Positions 1 through 5,072 of a DNA stretch of 5,134 nucleotides are shown piece after piece. The position numbers and the translations under genes are program-made. The DNA is from Sulfurimonas sp. (GTDB lineage Bacteria; Campylobacterota; Campylobacteria; Campylobacterales; Sulfurimonadaceae). Positions within the stretch are counted from its first letter, which is position 1, and every line of letters starts with the position of its first letter. The stretch spans positions 1 through 5,134 of the forward strand of contig JALSMC010000013.1 of the NCBI GenBank assembly GCA_026987995.1. The letters run 5' to 3'. The notes under the pieces are model-generated. The model was not told the DNA's origin. It ran no database searches and saw only the letters and a program-made list of their open reading frames with translations.

Positions 1-502
1 CACCTGCACTGTGTGCACGAAGTATAAAGTTTGCAGTTGCTACTTTGAGAGACGAGGCATCTATACCTAAAGTATCAAGCTGTGACTTGAGGGCTGTAAG
101 TTGTGCGTTTATGCGTGAGCGTTTAATCTCTTGGTTATTGAGCTCTTGCATAGAAGTCATACCCTTCGCATAAAGGTTTTTCGTTGCATTATAGTTTTTA
201 TCTGATGCCTCTAACTGCTTTTTTAAAGATAAAAATTCAGCCGACATTTTTGAGACAACTATAGACTCTATAAGAGCTACTTTCTCTCCCTCTTTTACTC
301 TCTGTGCTGGTTTTACATAGTATTTTTCTAAATGTCCTGCTACTAAAGAAGTGATAGACTGCTGTGCGTTTGAGAGCTGAATGACTTGTGCATTTAACTC
401 TACAGACTTGTTAAACTTGTGAAGTTGGACTTTTTCTATAGGTATCTCTGTTGCAAGTAAACTTGAAGTGAGAGTAAGTATTGCTAATAGTAATTTATTC
501 AT
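1..502 (-). CDS. Periplasmic adaptor subunit of a tripartite efflux system (HlyD/CusB-like), 3' end outside window
   Basis: This is the first 167 residues of a membrane-fusion (periplasmic adaptor) protein, which would link an inner-membrane pump to the outer-membrane channel encoded just upstream. I translated it from the minus strand. The ATG is at 502-500 and the frame stays open to the window edge. Residues 1-17 (MNKLLLAILTLTSSLLA) look like a signal peptide. Residues about 50-80 (ITSLVAGHLEKYYVKPAQRV and onward) fit the first half of the lipoyl/barrel-sandwich domain, with the typical 'G.l....v..G..V..G..l' pattern. Residues about 83-147 are a charged alpha-helical hairpin with heptad character. 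FILRAHSAG (159-167) matches the 'iraP.dG' re-entry into the lipoyl domain. The beta-barrel and membrane-proximal domains are missing only because the window ends. The start overlaps the channel gene's stop by 8 nt (ATGAATAA), which suggests translational coupling. The partner and CusB/CzcB-like context point to an RND exporter. The substrate cannot be read from this part. Confidence 0.85.
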   Translation of the reverse strand, partial: MNKLLLAILTLTSSLLATEIPIEKVQLHKFNKSVELNAQVIQLSNAQQSITSLVAGHLEKYYVKPAQRVKEGEKVALIESIVVSKMSAEFLSLKKQLEASDKNYNATKNLYAKGMTSMQELNNQEIKRSRINAQLTALKSQLDTLGIDASSLKVATANFILRAHSAG

Positions 503-1661
503 TATATGTTCCTGTTAGGTAGTTATGTTCTATGATGTTTAACTCTTTTTGTAGAGTGATGTTTAAAAGGTTTGCTTTTGTCTGTATGAGTTGATTTTTT
601 ATAGCTTGAAGCTCTATAAGGTCAATATTTGCTATCTTATAACCCTCTTGATACATACTTAAAAGTTCTCTTTGAGAAAGTAGTAACTCTTGTGAAGTCA
701 TCTCAACACTTTTGAGGGTTTCTATAGAGTTTTTGAGTTCACGGAGTTTAAATTTTAGCTGCTCTGAGAGATTTTGAGTTATAAGTTCGCTCTTGTCTGC
801 AGCTAGTTTGGCTATCTGCTTCTCTTGGCTTTTTGTGTTAAAGATTACAAGGGGAATATTCACTCCAACTCTAGCGATACCTTGATCTGGTTCTTGCTCG
901 TAACTTCCATAAAGGTTTATCCACTCTAACTTGTTGGCATTTAGCTCTGAACTTGCTCTTGCACTTTTTACCTTTGCACGTGATAGTTCTATAGAGGCAT
1001 TGGAGTGAAGAGTATTTTCATTTGCTAGTGTAAAATCATAAGCAGTATCTACTTCTACCTCTTCATTTAAACCTCTAAAGCCCATCAGCCTATAATAGGC
1101 TGTCGTTTTTTTCACTCTTGCTTGCGCAAGGGTATTTTCTATGCGTTTAGTATCTAGAGAAGCTTGTATATACTTCACTCGGGCAATTGTACCACTCTCA
1201 AATCTATTCTGAGAAATATTTGCTATTTTTTGAGCAATAGCAAGTTCTTCTTTTGCTAAACTCTCAGCCTTTAGCGCATTTTTATAGCTACTATAAAGCG
1301 ATGAAAGCCCTCTTACAAAAGATGCACGAGAGAGTTTAACACTCGCTTGAACTTCTTGTGTTTGTGCCTGTGCTAACTCTTCTCTAGAACCTGAAACACC
1401 CCAAAGACGAATGGGTTGAGATATACCTGCAGCATATCCAGCTTCATTCCCTCCAGTCGATAAGTCAAAGTTAGACACCTCTAGTGAGAGTGTAGGGTTC
1501 TTATATCGTGTTGTTAGCTCTGATTTTTGAGCAACTTGTTCTAAACTCAAAGCATTTGTCTTTAAAAGCGGACTTTTTTCTAAGGAGTCAGCTAAAAAGT
1601 TCTCAAATGTCTGTGCCTGAAGTGTTCCAATAAATAAGGGAACTAAAAATAATATTTTCAT
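495..1661 (-). CDS. TolC/CzcC-family outer-membrane efflux channel
   Basis: This 388-residue protein belongs to the outer membrane efflux protein (OEP/TolC) family. It would form the trimeric exit duct of a tripartite exporter. Residues 1-16 (MKILFLVPLFIGTLQA) are a signal peptide. No lipobox cysteine follows, so it is probably not a lipoprotein, unlike E. coli CusC. The family's two-fold internal repeat can be seen. The first half has NPTLSLEV (55-62), SQPI (81-84) and a long helix ending in RFESGTIARVKYIQASLD (153-170). The second half has VGVNIPLVIFN (265-275, the beta-strand to turn motif) and YQEGYKIANIDLIELQ (337-352). The helices between are Ala/Lys/Glu-rich coiled coils. At 388 aa it is at the short end for the family, as CzcC-like channels in this lineage often are. 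The ribosome binding site GGAAG is formed by the last codons of the DUF302 gene, whose stop is 1 nt before this ATG. The 3' end overlaps the adaptor gene by 8 nt. A heavy-metal role is inferred from context. Confidence 0.88.
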   Translation of the reverse strand: MKILFLVPLFIGTLQAQTFENFLADSLEKSPLLKTNALSLEQVAQKSELTTRYKNPTLSLEVSNFDLSTGGNEAGYAAGISQPIRLWGVSGSREELAQAQTQEVQASVKLSRASFVRGLSSLYSSYKNALKAESLAKEELAIAQKIANISQNRFESGTIARVKYIQASLDTKRIENTLAQARVKKTTAYYRLMGFRGLNEEVEVDTAYDFTLANENTLHSNASIELSRAKVKSARASSELNANKLEWINLYGSYEQEPDQGIARVGVNIPLVIFNTKSQEKQIAKLAADKSELITQNLSEQLKFKLRELKNSIETLKSVEMTSQELLLSQRELLSMYQEGYKIANIDLIELQAIKNQLIQTKANLLNITLQKELNIIEHNYLTGTYNE

Positions 1662-1662
1662 T

Positions 1663-2046
1663 TTACTTCCATGATTTCATTATAGATTCAAAGTACTCAT
1701 ACACACTATTCATATGTGCTTTTAAGTCTTCACTTACATCTATTGATGCCATAATATCACGGATGTTTATTGTAGCGAGCACTGTTTTTCCATTCTCTTC
1801 ATAAAGTGAAATACGGCAAGGAAGATATACAGATATCTCAGGTAAAGCAGCAAGTGCTTCTTGTGCAGCAGATGGATTACAAAGCTCGTAAACAGTGATG
1901 TCTTTTTCTATTGGGAAACCTTTGCCTTCTAGTATCTTTTTAAACTCATAAGACCCAAGAACGCCAAAACCAGACTCTTTTGCATGAGCCGCTAGTTCTT
2001 CTTTTACTTGTGATAGAGGTGTAGTTGTAGTGATTTTATATATCAT
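1663..2046 (-). CDS. DUF302 domain protein in efflux operon
   Basis: This 127-residue protein fits the DUF302 family across nearly its whole length. The family pattern appears as GFGVLGSYEFKKILEGKG (26-43), then ITVYELCNPSAAQEAL (50-65), then LPCRISLYEENGKTVL (75-90) followed by ATINIRDIM. Two cysteines, C56 and C77, sit in the conserved CNP and LPCR positions. There is no signal peptide or membrane segment, so the product is probably cytoplasmic. The biochemical function of DUF302 is not established. The domain is widespread and sometimes occurs beside redox or metal-related genes. Here it is locked into the efflux operon: its stop lies 1 nt before the channel gene and its 3' end carries that gene's ribosome binding site. 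The start is supported by AAGGAT about 5 nt upstream of the ATG. A role in sensing or buffering the exported compound is only a guess. Confidence 0.85.
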   Translation of the reverse strand: MIYKITTTTPLSQVKEELAAHAKESGFGVLGSYEFKKILEGKGFPIEKDITVYELCNPSAAQEALAALPEISVYLPCRISLYEENGKTVLATINIRDIMASIDVSEDLKAHMNSVYEYFESIMKSWK

Positions 2047-2102
2047 TAGATATCCTTTTTATATTAATAATTTGTATTGAAAGTTAGAAAATATTAGTAA
2101 GT

Positions 2103-2121
2103 TATGCAAAAAAATTGCATA
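2103..2121. repeat. Perfect 7-bp inverted repeat between the small exported protein and DUF302 genes
   Basis: Arms tatgcaa (2103-2109) and ttgcata (2115-2121) are separated by five A residues. On the minus strand the loop reads TTTTT. The site lies 57 bp upstream of the DUF302 start and 20 bp downstream of the preceding stop. No run of T follows the stem in the direction of transcription, so it is not a convincing intrinsic terminator. It could be an operator, a weak attenuating hairpin or chance in AT-rich DNA. Confidence 0.4.
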
Positions 2122-2140
2122 CTACTAGGTAGAAGTGTGT

Positions 2141-2458
2141 TTAAACGAGTCGAGGAGGTATTAAAAAAGTTTGTGTAGCATCATAATCATAAGAGATAAG
2201 ATGTGAATAGGGTTGTTCTTGTAGTTTTTGTGTTTGTGTAAGTTCTAAATTTTGAGGTACTAGAAATGAATGATGAAAAGATGCATGTATACTACAAACA
2301 TCGCCATCATACTCAAGCTCTCCCGAAGAAGAAAACTCATCAACATACTCACTTACTTGACACTGATGTGTATCAAGCATATCTATTGCAAAGGCATGAA
2401 CAACTTGAAAGCTCATAACAAATAATAAAACCAATGTGAGTACATTTTTATTTTTCAT
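2141..2458 (-). CDS. Small exported protein with His/Cys cluster, first gene of efflux cluster (function unknown)
   Basis: This 105-residue protein is of no family I can name with certainty. Residues 1-24 form a clear signal peptide: a Lys/Asn-rich start, a hydrophobic core LTLVLLFVMSF, and then VHAFA with possible cleavage after A22 or A24. The mature part is about 81 residues. It contains a stretch rich in potential metal ligands: H31, C33, D53, C55, H58, H62 and H63, in the context THQC and CSIHASFHHSFLVP. It ends with PPRLV. From memory, proteins of this shape (exported, about 100 aa, acidic, an FH.pFLvP-like motif and a C-terminal PP) sit ahead of TolC/adaptor/RND operons in sulfur-oxidising Campylobacterota, but this was not verified. 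The two cysteines could form a disulfide or bind metal in the periplasm. It lies 94 nt upstream of the DUF302 gene on the same strand. No Shine-Dalgarno sequence is visible before its ATG. Confidence 0.72.
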   Translation of the reverse strand: MKNKNVLTLVLLFVMSFQVVHAFAIDMLDTHQCQVSEYVDEFSSSGELEYDGDVCSIHASFHHSFLVPQNLELTQTQKLQEQPYSHLISYDYDATQTFLIPPRLV

Positions 2459-2465
2459 AATATGT

Positions 2466-2471
2466 ATTATA
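2466..2471 (-). promoter_or_regulatory. Candidate -10 box (TATAAT) for the efflux cluster
   Basis: A perfect TATAAT on the minus strand ends 7 nt before the ATG at 2458, in the 40-nt gap after the metY stop. I see no good -35 at 16-18 nt spacing. If the box is used, transcription would start at or within a base or two of the ATG, giving an almost leaderless message. Such hexamers are common by chance in AT-rich DNA. Confidence 0.35.
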
Positions 2472-2498
2472 TCTTAAAGTAACTAACAAGATATAATT

Positions 2499-3764
2499 TT
2501 ATATAGCTTGTGCTAAGTCCTCTATTAAGTCTTCTAAATCTTCGATGCCTACACTTAAACGTATGAGACCTTCACTTACACCTGCTTTTTTTAACTCTTC
2601 TTTACTTAACTGTTGATGTGTTGTTGAAGCAGAGTGGTTGATGATAGATTTACTATCTCCAATATTTGCTACGATAGAAAATATCTCTACTTTATCAAGT
2701 ATTTTTTTCGCCCTATCATAATCTTCTACCTCAAAACTCACAAGTCCACTAGCACCTTTTGAGAGATACTTTGAAGCATTTTCATAGTTTTTATCACCTT
2801 CAAGTAGTGGATAATTTACTTTTTTGATTCCCTCTTGTTTTTGTAACCACTGAGCAATTGCTAAAGCATTTTTACTATGCTCTTTTATTCTCAGGGCTAA
2901 TGTCTCTAAACCTTGAATAAATAACCAAGCATTAAAAGGACTCAAAACAGCCCCTGTATCTCGAAGTAAAATCATTCTTGCTCTAAAAGTAAAAAGAACA
3001 GGACTCACAACAGAATCAGCAAATACTAAACCATGGTAACTCACTTCTGGTTCATTAAAATATGGATAGCGAGGGTTGTCTTTTATCTTCAAAGAAAGAT
3101 TTTCTCGCTCTACAATTAAACCACCGATAGCTGTTCCTTGACCCGTTGTGTACTTACTAGCACTATGAACAACAATATCTACACCTAAAAGTAGGGGTTG
3201 ACAGAGGATAGGTGTTGCTACGGTATTATCTACTATTGTTAGCATATTGTACTTGTTAGCAACCTCTATGATGGCATCAAAGTTAGGAACATCTATGCTA
3301 GGATTCGAGATACTTTCAAAAAAGATACAACGTGTTTTATCATCTATAAGAGCTTCTATATCTTCTGCTTTATGTACATCAAAAAAACGAGACTCGATTC
3401 CTAGTTTTTTAAGTGTTTGAGAAAAAAGGGTGACTGTTCCTCCGTAGAGTTGGTTAGAGACTACAATATTGTCACCGGCCTCTGCGATATTTAAGATACT
3501 ATAAAAAATAGCACCCATACCACTTGCAACTGCCAAAGCAGCACTACCACCCTCAACTTCAGCAAATCTTCTCTCTAAAATCGCATTTGTAGGATTGCCG
3601 ACTCGTGTATAAACATTGTCAGTACCCTGTTCAAGGTTAAAACTACTTGCTGCAAAATCAGCAGTTCCAAAATCAAATGCAGTTGACATATAGATTGGAA
3701 CACTCATCGTTTTTTGGGAATCTTTCTCATATCCAGAGTGAAGCGCTTTTGTTGATTGTTTCAT
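2499..3764 (-). CDS. metY: O-acetylhomoserine aminocarboxypropyltransferase (sulfhydrylase)
   Basis: This 421-residue cytoplasmic PLP enzyme of the Cys/Met metabolism (gamma-family, fold type I) group would make L-homocysteine from O-acetyl-L-homoserine and sulfide, the direct sulfhydrylation route to methionine. Length and motifs are complete. YTR (52-54) supplies the Tyr and Arg that reach the neighbouring subunit's PLP phosphate. SGMGA (81-85) is the phosphate loop and Y107 the ring-stacking Tyr. VDNT (178-181) carries D179, which pairs with the pyridine nitrogen. SASKYTTGQG (201-210) contains the Schiff-base lysine K204. NIGDSKSIINHSASTTH (367-383) and IRLSVGIED (401-409, with the carboxylate-binding Arg R402) complete the active site. 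The long insertion about 225-265 (DNPRYPYFNEPEVSYHGLVF) and the IGDSKS motif favour MetY over MetB/MetC/MetZ. AGGAAGG about 8-10 nt upstream supports the ATG. It is followed after 40 nt by the small exported protein gene, and read-through into it is possible. Confidence 0.93.
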   Translation of the reverse strand: MKQSTKALHSGYEKDSQKTMSVPIYMSTAFDFGTADFAASSFNLEQGTDNVYTRVGNPTNAILERRFAEVEGGSAALAVASGMGAIFYSILNIAEAGDNIVVSNQLYGGTVTLFSQTLKKLGIESRFFDVHKAEDIEALIDDKTRCIFFESISNPSIDVPNFDAIIEVANKYNMLTIVDNTVATPILCQPLLLGVDIVVHSASKYTTGQGTAIGGLIVERENLSLKIKDNPRYPYFNEPEVSYHGLVFADSVVSPVLFTFRARMILLRDTGAVLSPFNAWLFIQGLETLALRIKEHSKNALAIAQWLQKQEGIKKVNYPLLEGDKNYENASKYLSKGASGLVSFEVEDYDRAKKILDKVEIFSIVANIGDSKSIINHSASTTHQQLSKEELKKAGVSEGLIRLSVGIEDLEDLIEDLAQAI

Positions 3765-3803
3765 AAGTTCTACCTTCCTTTTTTTATTTTATTATCTGCT
3801 TAG

Positions 3804-3832
3804 ATTATATACATTTAAGCCTTAAAGCTAAA
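3804..3832 (-). promoter_or_regulatory. Candidate metY promoter with palindrome in the spacer
   Basis: On the minus strand a perfect -10 TATAAT lies at 3809-3804. A weak -35-like TTTAGC lies 17 nt upstream at 3832-3827. Transcription would begin near 3797, leaving a leader of about 33 nt before the ATG. The 17-nt spacer holds the perfect inverted repeat TTTAAG-G-CTTAAA as read on the minus strand (3826-3814), which a dimeric repressor could use as an operator. Confidence 0.5.
3814..3826. repeat. 13-bp palindrome (6-bp arms, 1-bp centre) inside the metY promoter
   Basis: The sequence tttaag-c-cttaaa is perfectly symmetric and falls wholly between the proposed -35 and -10 of metY. It is a plausible operator for control of methionine synthesis, but no regulator gene is in the window and short AT-rich palindromes occur by chance. 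Confidence 0.4.
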
Positions 3833-3867
3833 CAAATAAGTTTAGGAATTACTAGCTTAGATTTTAG

Positions 3868-3876
3868 TATTATTAT
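3868..3876 (+). promoter_or_regulatory. Weak candidate -10 for the 117-aa gene
   Basis: Overlapping TATTAT hexamers occur at 3868-3873 and 3871-3876, about 35-40 nt before the ATG at 3911. No convincing -35 is visible at the right distance. The placement suits a sigma-70-type start with a short leader, but the region is so AT-rich that this is only a candidate. Confidence 0.25.
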
Positions 3877-3910
3877 GTCAAAATATTAATAATAACTACA
3901 AGGAACAGAT

Positions 3911-4264
3911 ATGTCACAAACAAAAGAAGAAATAAATAAAGAAGCAATTAGCACTTTCTTAGCCTGGAACGCCATCACACCAGAGACTGCAATGGGTTAT
4001 CATAAATTTGAAGTAGCATATCATGTTGGTGAAAGTAGAATATTTCGTGAAATGACACCTGTGATTTTTCACATTGATAGACCAAGTAATATAAATGTCA
4101 TCTTACCTGAGATAAACGACATCGAATTTGAAACGCAACTAAAAATCTCTCAGCAAAATTTTCACTTTGATGATGACAATGAAACACTCGTAATTACAGG
4201 CGATACATCAGAGAAACATGAGCACAATTATAAGATACTTATCCATAGTCTTTATTTAGATTAA
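3911..4264 (+). CDS. Hypothetical cytoplasmic protein, 117 aa
   Basis: I do not recognise this protein. It is 117 residues long and acidic, with no signal peptide, membrane segment, cysteine or low-complexity repeat. The first ~20 residues are a charged amphipathic helix (KEEINKEAISTFLAWNAI). The rest looks like alternating beta-strands: KFEVAYHV (32-39), TPVIFHIDR (49-57), NINVILPEI (60-68), ETQLKIS (74-80) and ETLVITGD (91-98). After these come a His-containing EKHEHNYK (101-108) and ILIHSLYL (109-116). It is therefore probably a small alpha+beta fold. The start is well supported: AAGGAA (3900-3905) lies 5 nt before the ATG and no other in-frame Met follows until residue 28. It is transcribed divergently from metY across a 146-nt gap. 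The last codon and stop (GATTAA) fall within the left copy of the hairpin repeat at 4262-4311. It converges on the toxin-antitoxin operon. Confidence 0.75.
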   Translation: MSQTKEEINKEAISTFLAWNAITPETAMGYHKFEVAYHVGESRIFREMTPVIFHIDRPSNINVILPEINDIEFETQLKISQQNFHFDDDNETLVITGDTSEKHEHNYKILIHSLYLD

Positions 4265-4311
4265 CAGTTGTCGTGAGCAATAATTTCCCGCTAGGACAAT
4301 TATTGGTCTCA
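4262..4311 (+). repeat. Left copy of a ~48-bp hairpin repeat flanking the toxin-antitoxin operon
   Basis: The repeat runs from TAAC (overlapping the 117-aa gene's stop codon) through a hairpin. The main stem is CAATAATT (4278-4285) with AATTATTG (4298-4305). It continues inward after a two-base mismatch as CC/GG (4288-4289 with 4294-4295), closing on the loop GCTA. Outside the main stem, TGAG (4274-4277) can pair with CTCA (4308-4311), with a 2-base bulge GT on the right side. It aligns in the same orientation with the copy at 4978-5030: TAACxGTTGxC, AGC, AATAA, TTCCCGCTAGG and TTATTGG are shared. No T-run follows on either strand, so a simple terminator is not the best reading, although the hairpin does sit between convergent genes. 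Confidence 0.75.
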
Positions 4312-4327
4312 TTGTATTTGTTATCCC

Positions 4328-4594
4328 TTAGACACTTAATCTGATTTTATCAGTTGTAAACTGGTGTATAAGCATTTGTATTAAATTTTGATAGGGAATA
4401 GAGCTTTCTAGTGATTTTCTTTTAAGTTCATACAAATCATTCTCTGAAATTCTTATAGAAATTGCTTTTTTCTTTTGATGTTTGATAATCGATTGTAGCT
4501 CCTGAGTACGCTTAGTAATATTACCTTTACTTTCCCATTCTCCACTCTCTACACTATTTAATATATCAAGTTCAAATTCATCTAAATTAGCCAT
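4328..4594 (-). CDS. CopG-family (BrnA-like) ribbon-helix-helix antitoxin
   Basis: This 88-residue protein resembles the CopG-type antitoxins of type II toxin-antitoxin systems. It would bind and neutralise the toxin encoded just upstream and repress their shared promoter. The C-terminal half has the ribbon-helix-helix pattern: a basic KKK, then the DNA-contacting strand AISIRIS (44-50), helix A ENDLYELKRKSLES (51-64), and helix B IPYQNLIQMLIHQF (66-79). The IPYQ.LI..L.H.F motif is characteristic of this group. The N-terminal 1-40 is acidic then polar (FELDILNSVESGEW), which suits a toxin-binding arm. The ATG lies inside the toxin's last codons, with an 8-nt overlap (ATGGCTAA). A strong AAAGGAGC ribosome binding site lies within the toxin gene, so the two are probably translationally coupled with good antitoxin output. 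The gene ends 17 nt from the left hairpin repeat. Family assignment is by motif only. Confidence 0.82.
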   Translation of the reverse strand: MANLDEFELDILNSVESGEWESKGNITKRTQELQSIIKHQKKKAISIRISENDLYELKRKSLESSIPYQNLIQMLIHQFTTDKIRLSV

Positions 4595-4886
4595 TGTTAG
4601 CTCCTTTTGAGTATTTTTTATTCATTTTTCTTGATGAAATAATTGTTTTTAAAAATATTTCATCTTCAGTTTCAACATAAGGCACCAAATATACATAGTC
4701 CTTAATTTTTATAAAAATAATAAAGATGTCTTGATTTGGGTATTTCTCTTTATTCGGGTGAGAAATATCATCAAGTAAGTCGCCATTTTCAAGTGATAAG
4801 ATTACATCTTCAAAGCCAATACCTCTCTCTTTTTTTAAAAGTGTATTTTTTTCATAATTATACATTAGGCTTTTATTTTTAAACAT
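4587..4886 (-). CDS. BrnT-like toxin of a type II toxin-antitoxin system
   Basis: This 99-residue basic protein resembles BrnT/DUF497-type toxins, which are RelE-fold ribonucleases in characterised members. Recognisable pieces are YEKN (11-14), GIGFEDVI (22-29), HPNKEKYPNQ (43-52), YVYLVPYV (64-71) and the C-terminal FLKTIISSRKMNKKY (78-92). The HPN..KYPNQ and LVPfVe...iFLKTi..SRK signatures fit a toxin subgroup that pairs with CopG-type antitoxins. Toxin-first gene order is also that of brnTA. The RNase role is inferred from the family, since a catalytic set cannot be assigned securely from sequence alone. The ATG at 4886 has GGAG 5 nt upstream. An internal Met8 (MYNYEKN) would align better with typical family N-termini but has no ribosome binding site. 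The last 8 nt overlap the antitoxin gene. Confidence 0.8.
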   Translation of the reverse strand: MFKNKSLMYNYEKNTLLKKERGIGFEDVILSLENGDLLDDISHPNKEKYPNQDIFIIFIKIKDYVYLVPYVETEDEIFLKTIISSRKMNKKYSKGANNG

Positions 4887-4901
4887 TTATACTCCAGTTA
4901 T

Positions 4902-4943
4902 GTATATACTGTGTATTTTACAACTATTTGTAGTTTTTAGCAA
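4902..4943 (-). promoter_or_regulatory. Candidate toxin-antitoxin promoter with two palindromes
   Basis: On the minus strand a -35-like TTGCTA (4943-4938, four of six consensus bases) and a -10-like TAAAAT (4920-4915, five of six) are spaced by exactly 17 nt. The spacer contains the inverted repeat AACTA-TTTG-TAGTT (plus-strand 4922-4935). The self-complementary GTATATAC (4902-4909) covers the expected start point. Either could be the operator for autorepression by the ribbon-helix-helix antitoxin. The leader to the toxin ATG would be about 20-25 nt. Confidence 0.5.
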
Positions 4944-4977
4944 GTTTTTGATTTTATATAAATTACTTATGAGGAGA

Positions 4978-5030
4978 TAACGGTTGACTCTAGCCAATAA
5001 ATTCCCGCTAGGGTATTTATTGGCTACGAG
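4978..5030 (+). repeat. Right copy of the hairpin repeat, upstream of the toxin-antitoxin operon
   Basis: It starts with TAACGGTTGAC (4978-4988), followed by a perfect 12-bp stem: tagccaataaat (4991-5002) with atttattggcta (5015-5026). After one T-T mismatch the stem continues as CCC/GGG (5004-5006 with 5011-5013), closing on the loop GCTA (5007-5010). Outside the stem, CTC (4988-4990) can pair with GAG (5028-5030), leaving C5027 bulged. It aligns with 4262-4306 at about 36 of 48 positions. The aligned pair T4284-A4299 on the left is A5001-T5016 here, a compensatory change that keeps the stem. The repeat ends about 100 nt upstream of the toxin start and outside its proposed promoter. Confidence 0.8.
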
Positions 5031-5072
5031 GAGACTGTGAAATAATCAAGCCTCAAAGTTCGAAATAGTTGG

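Noticed and set aside
1984..1997. Sequence gccgctag resembling the hairpin tip CCCGCTAGG
   Set aside because: It lies inside the DUF302 coding sequence, shares only a few bases and has no flanking inverted repeat.
2499..3764. Cystathionine gamma-synthase or gamma-lyase (MetB/MetC-like) instead of MetY
   Set aside because: The 421-aa length, the long insertion near residues 225-265 and the NIGDSKSIINH motif fit O-acetylhomoserine sulfhydrylase better than the ~380-390-aa MetB/MetC enzymes.
3765..3803. SAM-type riboswitch in the metY leader
   Set aside because: The predicted leader is only about 33 nt and AT-rich with no stems. That is far too short for any known SAM riboswitch.
3798..3863. 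9-bp direct repeat gcttagatt (3798-3806 and 3855-3863) in the metY / 117-aa gene gap
   Set aside because: It is short, AT-rich and 57 bp apart, with no symmetry relative to either promoter. It is likely chance.
4275..4311. Left hairpin as a bidirectional intrinsic terminator between convergent genes
   Set aside because: There is no T-run after the stem on either strand and the stem is mostly A-T. A second homologous copy lies upstream of the toxin-antitoxin operon, where a terminator for these genes makes no sense.
4862..4886. Toxin start at internal Met8
   Set aside because: Met8 has no Shine-Dalgarno, whereas Met1 has GGAG at good spacing. Met8 remains possible because it matches typical family N-termini.
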